From the NCBI RefSeq assembly GCF_949628215.1, contig NC_134311.1, positions 57,892,205 through 57,956,204 on the forward strand: 64,000 bases of DNA, written 5' to 3'. Made by a program: the position numbers and the translations under genes. This DNA is from Phalacrocorax aristotelis (taxonomy: Eukaryota; Chordata; Aves; Suliformes; Phalacrocoracidae). The number at the start of each line of letters is the position of its first letter. Positions within the stretch are counted from its first letter, which is position 1. Shown here one piece after another: positions 37,551 through 49,526 of this stretch. Below the pieces are notes generated by a model that was not told the origin of the DNA, searched no databases, and was given only the letters and a program-made list of their open reading frames with translations.

Positions 37551-40500
37551 GTGAGTGACATCCGCCGGTTGCTCTTGAGGTACAGGAGCCGCGCATGTAG
37601 AGGATCAGTCTCTGGTGAATACTTGCCTGCTGATCTCTGACTTTTTGCAGCTCCTGAGGGCTTTCTCTCAGAGGGATCTGAAGGCTTTTATCTGAGAAGT
37701 AAGGCTTGAGATGCACTCAGGGAAGGGACATCTGTCACTGTCCCTTCTCCTCACACCCATGCACCCTTGCACCCTCATGCTCTCTCCTGCCGCTGCCAGG
37801 TACCTAAGTATCCATCAAATCAGCACTGTGCTTCACCTCCCAGAAAGCTGGAAAGACTAAAAAGTTTCACAGGGGTGTTTAGCAGATATCGGATCTAGAC
37901 AGAGAACAGATATAAAGATTTTTGTCTCATTCTTACACCCTCCATACATGAATTTGTACACATTAGTGGGATGATGGTGTCTCTATTTCTCATTTGGTCT
38001 ATGTGTGATACCACATGAGAATAGGAAGAAAGTACCAGGGTTTTTCCAGGGGCAGGGGAGAAAGGCAACCCATAAGATTTTTCTTTATTTTTTTAAAGTG
38101 GGAAAGAAGGCAAAAAAAAAAAAGGTTTTTGATTCAGGAAAGAAGCACCATGGAAACCCAGCCCTATGTAGCACATGTTTAGGCCCAAGAGCAAGTTCCT
38201 CCCTGAATTAAATATAAAAATTTAATTTGTGCAGTGTGAGTTGCACAACACGATCCCCCAGGGGATAGTTGCTCCTCAGCTCCCTGTGAGAGCTGCTCCA
38301 TGCCCTGAAGCATACAGAGGGAGCCTACTCACTCATTTATTTGAACAGTAAAACAGACACCAGCGTCCTTTATAGTGACACCTAAACATTTTTTATCTGT
38401 TTAAACCGCGTGACACAGCAGTCAGCTCCGCAGATCCTTCTGTGTTTATCAGTATTGAAAGCATTGGGTTTTTTAAGTCTGTTTTGCCTTTTCTACAGCT
38501 AACAGTGCTGTATTATTTCAGTGTTTCTAGGCTGGAGCCAAGTCCCCGTGCTATGGCAGGTACCGGGATGGCTTGCTGCCGCTCAGGTCGTGCCATGTGC
38601 CCAGCCATGGGCAGTGCTGCCTCATCCCACCGTGCCAGTGCTGGACCTGGTGCCATCCCTCCAGCACTGAGCCCCTGCCAGGCCCCAGCGCACCGACGGG
38701 GAGAGGGACAGTGGAGGAGCCACACGCCCCACCCACATGGGGCATCTTATTGTGACAGTCCCATTCCACTCCCTCCCACCTCCTCCATGCTGCTGCGGCA
38801 TCTCTCTGCCCCTGCCTGCTGGGCTGCACTGCCTGCAGCAGCACAGGGCCATCATGCTCCCCAGCACCCTCCAGTTATGGGAGTTGCACCTATAGGAAAG
38901 GAAGAAAGTGCCATGCCCAGCTTGTGGCTTGCAACAACAAATACTGCTCTTTCCCCTCCAGTGAGCTTACCAAGTGCCTCCACCACCCACCTGCCTCTCC
39001 TAAGCCACAGACAGAGACACGGTTTAGATCTCACTCAGTCCCATGTGGACGGAAAGACCCGAACCTTGTGCACCTTTCCCCAGGGTTCATGCATGTGTAG
39101 CTCAGCAAAACCCTGGTGAGCCATGTGCTCCCACTCACAGGGTGCGCATCTGCACTCTCCTCTTCTTGTCGCAGACTCCAGGCTCCAGCGCATTTCTCAC
39201 CAGAACCCCACTGCCTGTACTTGCTTTCTTTAGTCTAATAGAGTATCTCTGAATCTTATTAAAAGAGTCACATTGGCTAACTGCTTATATGTGAAGCACT
39301 AACATGCTCTTCAGTAAAAGCAAGTAGAATGTCTCTGAGCTTCCTGGCAGGATATGGCCAAAGCTGCAGCTGCCACATGGCCCTGAGGACCCCATTGCTC
39401 CCAGGCTGGCCATGTAGCCAGGCAGGGCTTTCTCTGGGAGCAGGGCTGGGTAAGGAGGAGGGTGGCACTGAGCTAGCTGTGCCTATGCTCCCCACTATGG
39501 CTTGGCGGCTGGGACAAGTGTCATGTTCTGAGCACCTCCACTGCCTTGAGCAGTTGCGGCAGGATGTTCCAGGGCAGCGTTTCCCTCCAAGCCATAGCCC
39601 CATGCTCTGGTTGACTTTTGACCAGGCAAAGGCAGGTCAAGCATGTTTAATGAATTTCCCTGGTACCCACAGAGTAGACTTCTCTACATAATAGGTGGAT
39701 TTATTTTCAGTTAAACTGAAAAGCCTTTATAGAAATTTTAAAGACTCAGTGTATCAGACACAATCTTGTCTAGCCTGAGCTAAAAACCTTCTCGCCATCA
39801 GCTCACTACAGCATGTAACTGCAGTTCAGATCCAATTAGTTTGGACATGTTCCTTCTAGAAACATTCCCACACCTGCTCTTTTTCACCCTCTCTCTGCAA
39901 GGGTTTCTTAAGACTTCTCTTAGAATAAGCTTTGTTGCAAGAGTCACGAAATTCAGAATTTAAAACTACAGTGTGGGGATTCTTTCTTAGGGATTGATAA
40001 TTCATCCAGAAGAGTAAACAATCCTTACATGTGCTAACTTTGGTAAGAAAGTGCTGCAGATGACACGCTTCAAATTAGTACAAGAGAGATTCAAGGCATT
40101 CATTCTAAAAAAACACACTCCACAAAACCCCAGGGCTGTGCATTGCAAGCCTGCACTAAGGTTTCGTAGAGTTCTGGCTGCTATGTTTTTAAATAATCCA
40201 AAATTCTGGGCTTTTTTTTTTTTTTTTTTTTTGAAGTGCTACCATCTCCTATTTATATTCACAGTAGATGCAGTTGCTCTTATACCTTATTATATACTCT
40301 TATATATACCTATATATTACTTACTTTTACTTTATATATACTTATATACTCCTGCAGTTTCACTATATATTTTCCACAGATTACAGTAAATAAAAGCTAT
40401 AGCTGTGAAGGTTTAGGACTGAGGAAGATTCCTGAAAAACTACCTGTCACAACTGAAATCCTTGACTTCAGCTTCAATGTGCTCCCTTCCATCCAGAATT

Positions 40501-42947
40501 CAACCTTCTCTGAGCTGAAGTCTCTTCTCTACTTGGACTTAACAAGGTATGGGAGCGCATCCTCGCTTCAGCACTTGAGGTTGATCAAACCCCCTGGCCC
40601 GAAGCCAGCTTCTGGAACACACCAAGCAACATCTCCCTGCCTTCACAGGGAAACTACCAGTTCCACTTGCAGACAGTTGTGACGTATTTTGCTAAGCAGA
40701 GATTGATATGTTTGGGCAATATCTAGGCTTCTCCTCTGATGACCAACATTTGCAGGACAGTGGGTGGAATATGTGTTTTCCACGTATTACTGCTACTAAG
40801 ACAGTACTGACAGCGAAGTCACTAAAGAAATTTTTAAATTAACTTTTCTGTAAAGACATTGTTCCCTAAACCCTAGAGAGAGATAGGTTTGGCCCTCATA
40901 AATACCCAGCTTTTTCTATAGGAAAAGAGATTTTCATTTTATTAACTTGGACACTAAAAACCTCATGTCTCCCTGACTTCCACAAATGCTTCCACAAACC
41001 CACCATTTCAGGGTAGGTTTTTCTTCTCACCAGGACCCTGTATTTCAGTGCAAGCTTACAAATACAAGGCATGTGTCATTGGAAAAGGCAGACACTTTCA
41101 TCCTGGTGAAGGCAACTGATCATGAGTTCTTACAGATATAAAGTGCAGATTGGGTTATCATGTATACTGGGAGAGTTTTGTGAGACAGGCCACTGATGCG
41201 GGGTTTTGTTGCTTTCTCAAGGTGTCAGATCAACTGGGTGTACGAGGGCGCCTTTCACAGCAACAGGCAGCTAAAGACAATCATTCTGACTGGAAACCTG
41301 CTCATGTTTCTGTCTGACACAGCGTTCGCTGGCCCACACTCCTTGAAGCATCTTGTCTTAACACAGACGGGAATAACCAGTATGTCCTTTATTCCAATGA
41401 CAAATCTGGACAGCTTAGATACTCTCATCCTGGGCAGCAACCACATCTCTTCGCTGCAGCTTCCTCCGAACTTTCCCACTCAAAACCTCAAATACCTTGA
41501 CTTTCAAATGAACAACATAAAAGTAATCACAGCAGAAGGTGTCCGCGTTCTGCAGAAGACTAGCAATATAACTCTCGTCTTTAAAGGCAATGACATCATA
41601 TACATTGAACCCGGAGCTTTCCAGGCCCATTTCTATTGTTTGGACTTTGGCGGCTGCACTGACATCCCCAGGGTTCTGACAGGGATACAGAACTCCACAG
41701 CCCAGACCCTTTGGCTGGGAACATTTCATGGTGTGGAAAAGGAGCCCTATATAAGCCCAAACGTTTTACAAGGCCTCTGTAACATCTCTGTCAAGGATCT
41801 CTATCTGCAGCTACGGCACTTCAGAAACCTAAACACCGACACGTTTCAGTGCTTGACCAGGCTCCGAAAGCTGGACCTAACTCAAACCCACATCAGCGCC
41901 TTGCCCCCTGGCATCAGTGGCATGAGCTCACTAGAAGAGTTGGTTCTCAACGCGAACTCCTTTGAGCACCTCTGCAACATCAGCTCTGCCGCTTTCCCCT
42001 CCCTCACCCACCTCCACATCAAGGGGAACTCACAGGTCCTGCAGCTGGGCTCTGGCTGTTTGGACAAACTGGCAAAGCTTCAACATCTTGATTTAAGTAA
42101 GAGTCGTATTGAAAGCTTTGACTGCTGTAGCAAAGCATTGAGCGGTTTGAGCAGTCTTCGTTACCTGAATCTGAGCCACAACATAAAGCTCCACCTCCAA
42201 GATGTGCTCATTAAGGATGGTGCTAACCTTGAGCTGCTGGACCTAGCTTTCACTTCTCTTCATACCAACACTTCGCAGGGTCCTTTCCGAAATTTGCATC
42301 TTTTGCAAGTGTTGAATCTTTCCTCCTCCCACATTAATACTAGCATTCAGCATCTCTTTCAAGGCCTGGAAAACCTCATGCTCTTGGACCTTAGTCAAAA
42401 TAACTTTGAGTCAGGGATTGTGCCAAATGACAAACTGTTCCAACAGCTATCCAATTTAGAGGTGCTAATTTTATCATCCTGTGAACTGACAACAATAGGC
42501 AGCCAAGCATTTCACAGCCTCAGGAAGTTACGGCATGTTGATCTGAGCCACAACAAGCTTACTGCATTCAGCACAGATGCATTTTTAAACCTCAAGAGCA
42601 TCTATCTCAATTTTGCCCACAACAGGATCCGCATTGTACCACGTGACAAGCTAGCATACCTAGCTGGCCACTGCGTAATCAATTTAAGTTACAACCCTCT
42701 GGACTGCACCTGCTCCAATATTGGTTTAATCACCTGGTACAAACAGAACCTGGATAAAATTGAAGACCATGAAGGAACGAGATGCTCTGAACCCAAATTG
42801 CTAGCTGGGGCTCAGCTGGCCACCATCTCACTCTCATGTGGGATAAACACAGCAGGAATCATTGCAGGTGTCCTGGCTATTTTATCCTGTGGTGCGATCT
42901 TCATTTGGGGTGCTCACTATTTCAAGCGAAATTACCAGCACATATAA
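37464..42947 (+). CDS. CD180: CD180 antigen (RP105), complete, three coding exons
   Basis: CD180 is a TLR4-like cell-surface receptor without a TIR domain. It pairs with MD-1 (LY86) and modulates TLR4 signalling and B-cell activation (family knowledge). Joining 37464-37550, 40380-40546 and 41222-42947 gives 659 residues; human CD180 has 661. Residues 1 to about 17-24 form a hydrophobic signal peptide. Leucine-rich repeats fill most of the ectodomain, followed by a cysteine-rich C-terminal cap (N-P-L-D-C-T-C near residue 578). One transmembrane helix spans about residues 629-651, and the cytoplasmic tail is only seven residues, K-R-N-Y-Q-H-I, ending like human CD180. The start was chosen because a signal peptide follows directly and the context is gtaATGg; the frame is open further upstream without a signal-like stretch. 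All exon phases agree. The gene is tail-to-tail with MAST4, as in human. The frame is intact, so it should be functional. Confidence 0.97.
37551..40379 (+). other. CD180: CD180 intron 1
   Basis: A 2829-bp intron. It contains a locally GC-rich block (about 38520-39110), a T21 run (40212-40232) and an extremely TA-rich stretch (about 40276-40370) just before the acceptor. A nearer ctgcag AG at 40356-40357 would shift the frame by 22 bases, so it cannot be the coding acceptor. Confidence 0.85.
40212..40232. repeat. T21 homopolymer in CD180 intron 1
   Basis: An uninterrupted run of 21 T bases about 150 bases before exon 2. Too far from the acceptor to be the normal polypyrimidine tract. Confidence 0.85.
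40380..40546 (+). CDS. CD180: CD180 coding exon 2 (N-terminal LRR region)
   Basis: Encodes residues 30-84 plus two bases of Arg85. It contains Y-S-C-E-G-L-G-L and F-N-V-L-P-S-I-Q, which match human CD180 exon 2 in position and pattern. The acceptor is ttttccacag|att and the donor is acaag|gtatgg at 40547. Phase 0 in, phase 2 out. Confidence 0.93.
40547..41221 (+). other. CD180: CD180 intron 2
   Basis: A 675-bp intron with donor gtatgg and acceptor gctttctcaag|g. No other feature is seen in it. Confidence 0.88.
41222..42947 (+). CDS. CD180: CD180 coding exon 3 (LRR ectodomain, TM, tail)
   Basis: Begins with the last base of Arg85, then C-Q-I-N-W, exactly as the human protein resumes. It carries most of the leucine-rich repeats, the C-terminal cysteine cap, the membrane helix and the short tail, and stops with TAA at 42945-42947. 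No frameshift or internal stop. Confidence 0.97.
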
Positions 42948-43112
42948 GTTTATGATGGAGAAATAGAAAAGATGTGCAGCAATTATATTAAGATGAAAGA
43001 CAACTTACTGTTTTGTTTGTGACCTGTATTTTCTTAACTTTTGTAATAGCCTTTCCATTTGTATTATAACTTTTAGAAAAATAACGAAAACATTTTATTT
43101 GAGAACTGGAAA

Positions 43113-43118
43113 AATAAA
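43113..43118 (+). terminator. CD180: Likely CD180 polyadenylation signal (AATAAA)
   Basis: A canonical AATAAA 166 bases after the stop codon implies a short 3' UTR of roughly 185 bases. Another AATAAA exists at 44044-44049 and could give a longer form. Cleavage sites are not visible from sequence. Confidence 0.55.
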
Positions 43119-43139
43119 CTATGACCTGAGCCTTGAAAA

Positions 43140-46100
43140 TGGATAGTTTCTGTTACAGAGAAATCCAAGTTCAACTCAATGTTAGTGCTGGTGTCTCAGC
43201 TGCTACAGCTAATGCACCTGTAAAGGGAAGATCCCAGTGCCAAAATCAAGCCTTGTTCTCGTTAAAAAACAGAAAACCAAACCACCACTACCACTACTCT
43301 CAAAAAAAAAAAAAAAGCCAAATCAACCAAACCCTCACTCTCTGTCAAATGCCCTTGAAAAACAAAGTTGTTTAAGAGCCAGCAGTAGTGTAGCCCACTG
43401 TGCTTAAAAAAAAAAAACAAACCACCACAAAAAACACAAACAACTTTCTATGAAGAACTGGTGCAACATTCATAGTCACATAAGACCCACTCCTGCAGGA
43501 TTAGCAGAAACAGCCTGTATCATCTTTGCTATTTCTTTCAAGTATTTTTGATCCTTAGAAAGTTCCTGGCCATCGAACCTGTATCTCTCTTGCCCCAGAG
43601 TTGGCCCTGCTCCTATACTATTTACTAGACTCCATAGTAAGCACGGACTAACAACAATTTCAGCTTTAACCATAAAACCTGTAAACTTCATCAGGAATCT
43701 GTGGGTGCTTGGAACTATGCTTGCTTGCACAGGGCAAAAAACCCCAGTGCCGATGGCTATGAGGCTTTCCTCTGCCAGTCCAGAGTGGACTCTTTCCTCC
43801 CACAGCAGCCCATGAGAGAAAGCTAGAGACTGCAAAGGGGGCAGTACAGAGGGGAGCAGCAACCTCATCCCATGGGTGCTGTTAGTGCCAACAGCTACTT
43901 CACGTTGCTTCTGATGTGTGTCCCTGGAGTGAAGTCAGAGTCTCTTCACTCCAATGGGATACGAAACAGCCAGGCAGAAAAAAAGACAGACTTGTTATTA
44001 TTTACTTTTACTAAACAACCAAATCCCTTTCTCAACTCATGTGAATAAAACCAGTGGCAAGACAGACTATGTGCATTTGACCAAGGGTCTGATGGGAGCT
44101 TACTATGCCTACTCACCTGCCCTGTGCTACCATAGCATGATTTATGGCACTAGGGCTTTAACAACAGGCTAACCCTGACATATAGACACAACCTTCTCAG
44201 AGGGCATGACCCTTCTGTCTCCACGGCAGAGACGTGGAGTCTCACCCTGGCCCAGCAAGGCTACCCTGGGTATTAAGCTGGGAGCTGTGGTTGCTCACTG
44301 AGATGTGGAAGGTGAGCTCTCTCTCAACAGTTTCCATGCCGGACTCTACATTCAGCTTCAGCATCTCCCTGAAGGCATTTACTTGACATTGCCCTATGTA
44401 ATAAGCTGACTAGCTAAGATTTCAAAGATCCCTGCTGGACTAGAATGTTTTCACTTATTTCTGAAGACACTGATGACAAGAAACCCTGCTTGGTCTTCTC
44501 AAGCAAGAAATAAGTCTCTTATTTGAAAAGTCCCTTTTACCTTGTTAGCAAATCAGACTAACACAGCATGAATTTTTGTCACTTCCAGAAGCCTTCCCAT
44601 CATGTACACCACCTGCCTTACACCATAGCTTCTCTTCCTCCTGCCTTTGCAACCGTGTGCTGCCCAAGGGTGCACAGGGAGAGACATTGATATTTCCTCT
44701 CCAGTAGCTTACAAACACTCCCTGATTTAGGGTACCAGGACATTGTCTCTCCTCACAACTCTCTGAATTGCTGACCGGTATTCCCTGTTTCTGGGGCTGC
44801 TGACACGCTCTGCACAGAAACCTCCTCCTGTCCCCGTCTGCAGGTGCTGTGCTCCCAACTGCGCAGCTGCAGAACACCAAAGCTGCACATGCTGCCTGCA
44901 TCAGAGCCCTTCCACAAGGACTGGTCTAAGGGAGAGAATGTCACTGAGCAAGCCATGCTGCCAGAGGCAAGGACTCCCCACTCATCCTTGGGAGCAAGGC
45001 AGGGATGGTCCTGAAGTCAGCCCAGGGTTCAAGGTGCATTTTCACCTCCCTCTGCAAATCTGACTGGTTAAGTGAGCAACCTCTAATAACCGCCTTATCT
45101 AACAACCCAGCATGAATGCCAACGTGCGCACCGTCCAAGGGAGACCTGCTTCTTCTATTATTTCCCCCATAAATTTGTGGGTTTAGGAAAGCGATAGACA
45201 AATAATGAATTAAAAGGGAGCATGATGCAGTTCATAGCTCGGGATAGGCATGAAAAAGTTGCTGCAAGTACCAGGTAGTAACTGTGGGAGACGCACAAGT
45301 ATCAGCAACCTGAGGGATAAACTGCATGTTGGGCTGATGCTTTCTGAAATGCCTCTTCATTTGGAGAGAAAAACCAGATTTAAACACCACCGGTTTCTGA
45401 AAAGCTACCTGGTGTCATTGCATAGACTCGTGTAGACCTGAGGCAGTTAAAACTCAAAGATGGCTGAAAAGGTGAAATGGTGAACATGTTCATGTGCAAT
45501 ATATATTTGCACATATAATATTGAGTACAGACTTTCCTGTGACACATCGCTTTCCCTCTACACAATTTGTTTCTGATGACCATATCTTTTCCTGTTGTCA
45601 TTTTAGATTTCTTTTTGATTTACTCTACAGTGTCAGCTCTTATTTGCCTGCAAAACACCATTCATAGGACACCGTGAAAACAACAGTGCTGAACAGCATG
45701 CACTGTGTGTTTCAGGATACATAAATCCTAAATACATGGACTGATATTCTGGGGAAAACTTTATATATGGCTATAATGCACTAAAATATCCAGATTATAT
45801 ATTAAAACTTTTTGAAGTCCAAAGATTCAGTCTTCTGGGAACACTTAGCAAGAATGTAAGTGGAAAGAGACAGTAGATTTATTTTTCTTTATAGCATTTG
45901 TTTACCCAGTCAAGCTCTGATCTGATGCTGTCCTTTGTTTCCAGTCAGGCCTTTTATCTCTTATTTTTTCAAAAACAGCTGAGGAGCCGGCCCACAGAGA
46001 GAACAAGGAATCGCCTGAAGTGGATGGTGCCTAACAGGATTAAACTCATCACTATGCTAGCTCCTAGGCTACCAGTGTCACTGAAGTCATGGTAAACACA

Positions 46101-48349
46101 AAGCTGCAAAATAGAATTTGTTATCAGTATTTATACAGCGAAGAAACTTGAGCAGATCTTAGCTAACAAGTCACATTTCAAAGACAGGTAAACACTTTAT
46201 TTCAAAGCCAAGTTCTTCCTTCCCCCACTGTGCTTAAACAGGATTCTATCAGTCAGATGCAAGTCAGTTTTTGAAAGACTTACTCTGAACAGGAAGGTTG
46301 AAGAGGCCAATTTACCAATCTGTTGACTTAAAAAAAAATATCCTAATGCCAGTGATGCATCTTCTAAGAACTTTCTCTCATTCACTAGTCTTGTCTGTAC
46401 CTGGAAAAAGAGCAGGTGAGATCCCTTCCCAACCACCCACATACCATACCTCCTCATCTGGCAAATACAATGGAAATTATTCTCTTCCAGCAGCAGACAT
46501 CACCCTTCTCCAGCAAATCTCTCAGACACCCTCTTACCACTGTATCTAATTCACACCTGCATTTTGAAGGGCTTGTTGTGTGCTAGAACTTACCCACATT
46601 GTTACTGTCTTCTTACTCTGCAGAATTCTCCACTCTTCCTGATGCTCCCACCTCTTTGCAGCTTCAACCATAACCTCTAGTGTCACTTCCCACCCTCTGT
46701 TCATTGAAATCCATCCTTGGCAGATGTCTGGAAGATTGAGCTGGTCAGTGCTAATCAAACAACATAGTCAGTGGGGAAAAAAAAAAAGTGGCTAACCCAA
46801 CCTGTGAACTGGGACATGCATCCACCATACCCTCTAGTATCTTCCTGTCCTGACTTACTCTTCTGAGATGCCATCTGAGCCACCATCCAAATCCAAGCTT
46901 GACATCCCTGCTAAGTCTTGTGAACTACGTAAGAAAAATATGGGGTCTAAGGAAACATAGCAAACTGGGAGTTCAGTGCTGAAGAAGGGACCCTACATTT
47001 CCCTTTCAGACCATGAAAACATTCCCATCCCAGGTGAGGTGCAGTCTCTTATAACAGTAGAATTGAAGATGACAGGCCATGCCAGATAAGATACTGACAA
47101 CCTTTCTCTCCCAACTTCCTCCTCAATGCAAACCCCCTACACACCCCTTCCCTCTGGCCCTGAACACTATGGAGGCTCACTTTGCAATGCAAGTCTCTAT
47201 GCCAGGCAGAAGTGACTGCTGCTGTCCTCAGCCAGAGACAGCACAGCAGGCAGAGCAGTGAGATCCAGAGCCAACCCTCAACTCTAGTTACCTCCTCCCC
47301 TGACCTGCTGGATCCTTCTCTCCACTTCTCGACTCATCACCTCCCCAGCCAGTGCACCAATTTTGCAGAATATCTGCCTGCTGCTGTGTTGCAGCAAGCT
47401 GGAAGGATTGGGGGTGGCCTGCAGCTTCCCCTCACCTATTGGTTTCAAGCAGAGAGCAAAGCAGGAAAAATTATGCTGTAACACAGCTGCACTTGATTTT
47501 GTACAGAGGAAAAACACTGAGGAAACAATACAACAAAATGAACAAAAATAATGCCGCCCCCCCCCCCGCCGAGTAAACAGTTCCTGGCATGTGCCAACCA
47601 GCTCTGCAGGGCTACTGGCAATGGAACAGTAAAGACACGTATATTTTAATAGACACTGCTCCTCGGCAAAAAGTGGACAGATGAAAATCAGGGAAGCAAT
47701 AATCCTGCCCTGTTGTTCCTCCTGCCAAAATGATTTTTATTCACTGAAGAGGCCACTGGTTACTAAGGTGGTCTGCTCCATATTCCCTGTCTTCTTCACT
47801 GCATCTTTTTATCTTCTATTATTAAAAAAAAAAAATAAAAATTTGATGACAGTCAAGGGGTAGAGATTTCAAAACTGAAGAAAACATTGCACTTCCACAT
47901 GTTCCAGGAATTTGTCATGGCTGAATATTTAGCATGAATAACAAAAACAAAGACTGGGTATTTTGAGAAGGTACTAAAAAACATACTGACCTATTGTAAT
48001 GAGTGATACGCGTTTCGGAGGAAAGATTTAAATGTCACATTACAGCCTACTGCCATTGTTAGCTACCAGTCAGGATATGGCACCCATCATCACCCTGTGC
48101 CTACCTACTCAACAGCAGAGCAGCAGTTCCAGCCACTGCCTGAAATGAGATACTCAGCTATGCAGACCTCCTCTGCCTCCAGACTAAACTGCATTTACTC
48201 ATGCAAAATCCTTGGCCAACATGTGCCTTAAGGGGTGTGCTCAGTTTGCCCCAGAGAAACAAGAAAACCCAGACGCCCCCTCTCCAAGTAGAACAGAGAT
48301 GTGCCTCAAGTTGCAGGAGCGAAAGCAGTTTCAAGGAAAAATGCTAACA
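43140..48349. other. Intergenic region between CD180 and MAST4 3' ends
   Basis: About 5.2 kb between the predicted transcript ends. I see A runs near 43297-43315 and 43405-43417, an 11-base C run at 47557-47567 and an A run near 47823-47835, but no recognisable gene. A 130-codon frame on the - strand (43476-43868) matches nothing I know. Confidence 0.55.
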
Positions 48350-48371
48350 CAATAGAGTTTCATGCTCGATT

Positions 48372-48377
48372 TTTATT
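48372..48377 (-). terminator. MAST4: Candidate MAST4 polyadenylation signal
   Basis: AATAAA on the - strand (tttatt on +) followed downstream by a U-rich stretch. A second AATAAA lies at 48478-48483. Which one is used is not visible from sequence. Confidence 0.4.
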
Positions 48378-49446
48378 TCAATGTTATGCAACTGCATAAG
48401 TATAAATAATCATGTTCAATATACAACAATTATGACATCCATAAGGAGTTTCTTAGAGAAAATAAGACTGCAAACACTTTATTGCACAGACCCTAACAAT
48501 GTTTTTTTTTGTTTTGTGTTTTTTTAAGCTGAGGAATCTACAGCAGGAAGTCTACAAAAGAACACATCAGAGCTACTATCACAGAAAGACTGACAAAGTG
48601 GCACACAAGTAGGAGGACCTCTACCAGCTCACTGATAAGGTAAACAACAAACAGGTACTACATAAACGCAAGCCTAAACACTGCTACACTTCCAAAATGC
48701 AACAAGTTTATCCGAAGTGATAATGAACTATACAAAATATACATAAAGTCATACTGTAAACAAACAGCTAGATGTGCTTTAAAGGAAACAAGAAGATAGT
48801 TGAAAAAATGCAGAAGACTAAACTAGGAAATACCTCCCAGACAGAAATGTTATTTTGAAGTGCATTAGCATTCATTTGTAGTAACTGCCAAAGCACAGAT
48901 GAACTGTAAATGTTGAGACCATTTTATCTTTAAAACCGCTAAAAAAATATTATCCATTGCTCACTAGCTCTTCTGTGAATGCATCAAAGGCAGTATGAAT
49001 GTTCTAGTGCCACATGAAAAATCAGAAGGACTTGTGATATTATCTTCCCATGACAGGTTTGCTGTAATCCAACTCAGCTAATCAGTATAATAGAGTTTTC
49101 ACCAGAGGCAAACAAATTCTGCACACTGTCAGTTTTCGTACAAACCTCCAAGTCAAGATTACACTGTGCTTTCAGGGACAACTTTCTAGCTTTGGAGACA
49201 GAAAGAGAATCTGTAAGCCCTGACAGAACAGGTAGGGGCCTAGCTCTGCTGTGGGCACATGTAACAGAAATAAGCAAACCTACCATTTTATTGATCCCCA
49301 ACATTAAAACACTGCACATCTGCAAGGGATTTTGTAGTACTTCTGTACAAGTTTCAAATTTTTCCTTTCAGCCTTCAAAACAAACTAAATACCTCCACAT
49401 TAAAATGATCAAAGTCTACATGTTCCACAGTATACAAAATTTAAAT

Positions 49447-49526
49447 AAGGCTTAGCAAAAGTAAAAACAACAGAAGGCTTAGCAAAAGTAAAAACAACAG
49501 AAGGCTTAGCAAAAGTAAAAACAACG
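49447..49526. repeat. 27-bp tandem repeat, three copies
   Basis: The unit aaggcttagcaaaagtaaaa plus acaacag occurs three times back to back, with essentially no divergence until the end of the third copy. It lies within the presumed MAST4 3' UTR. Near-identity suggests recent slippage expansion. Confidence 0.9.

Noticed and set aside
38442-39119. 225-codon + strand frame as a gene or CD180 exon
   Set aside because: Low-complexity Pro/Ala/Ser/His composition in GC-rich intron sequence, no matching splice phases with CD180 exons, no recognisable family.
40236-40379. Continuation of the CD180 exon 2 frame upstream as coding
   Set aside because: The residues come from TA-rich repeat sequence and the polypeptide matches CD180 only after the AG at 40378-40379.
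43476-43868. 130-codon - strand frame between CD180 and MAST4
   Set aside because: Not recognised, no neighbouring exon-like sequence, AT/GC composition like the surroundings.
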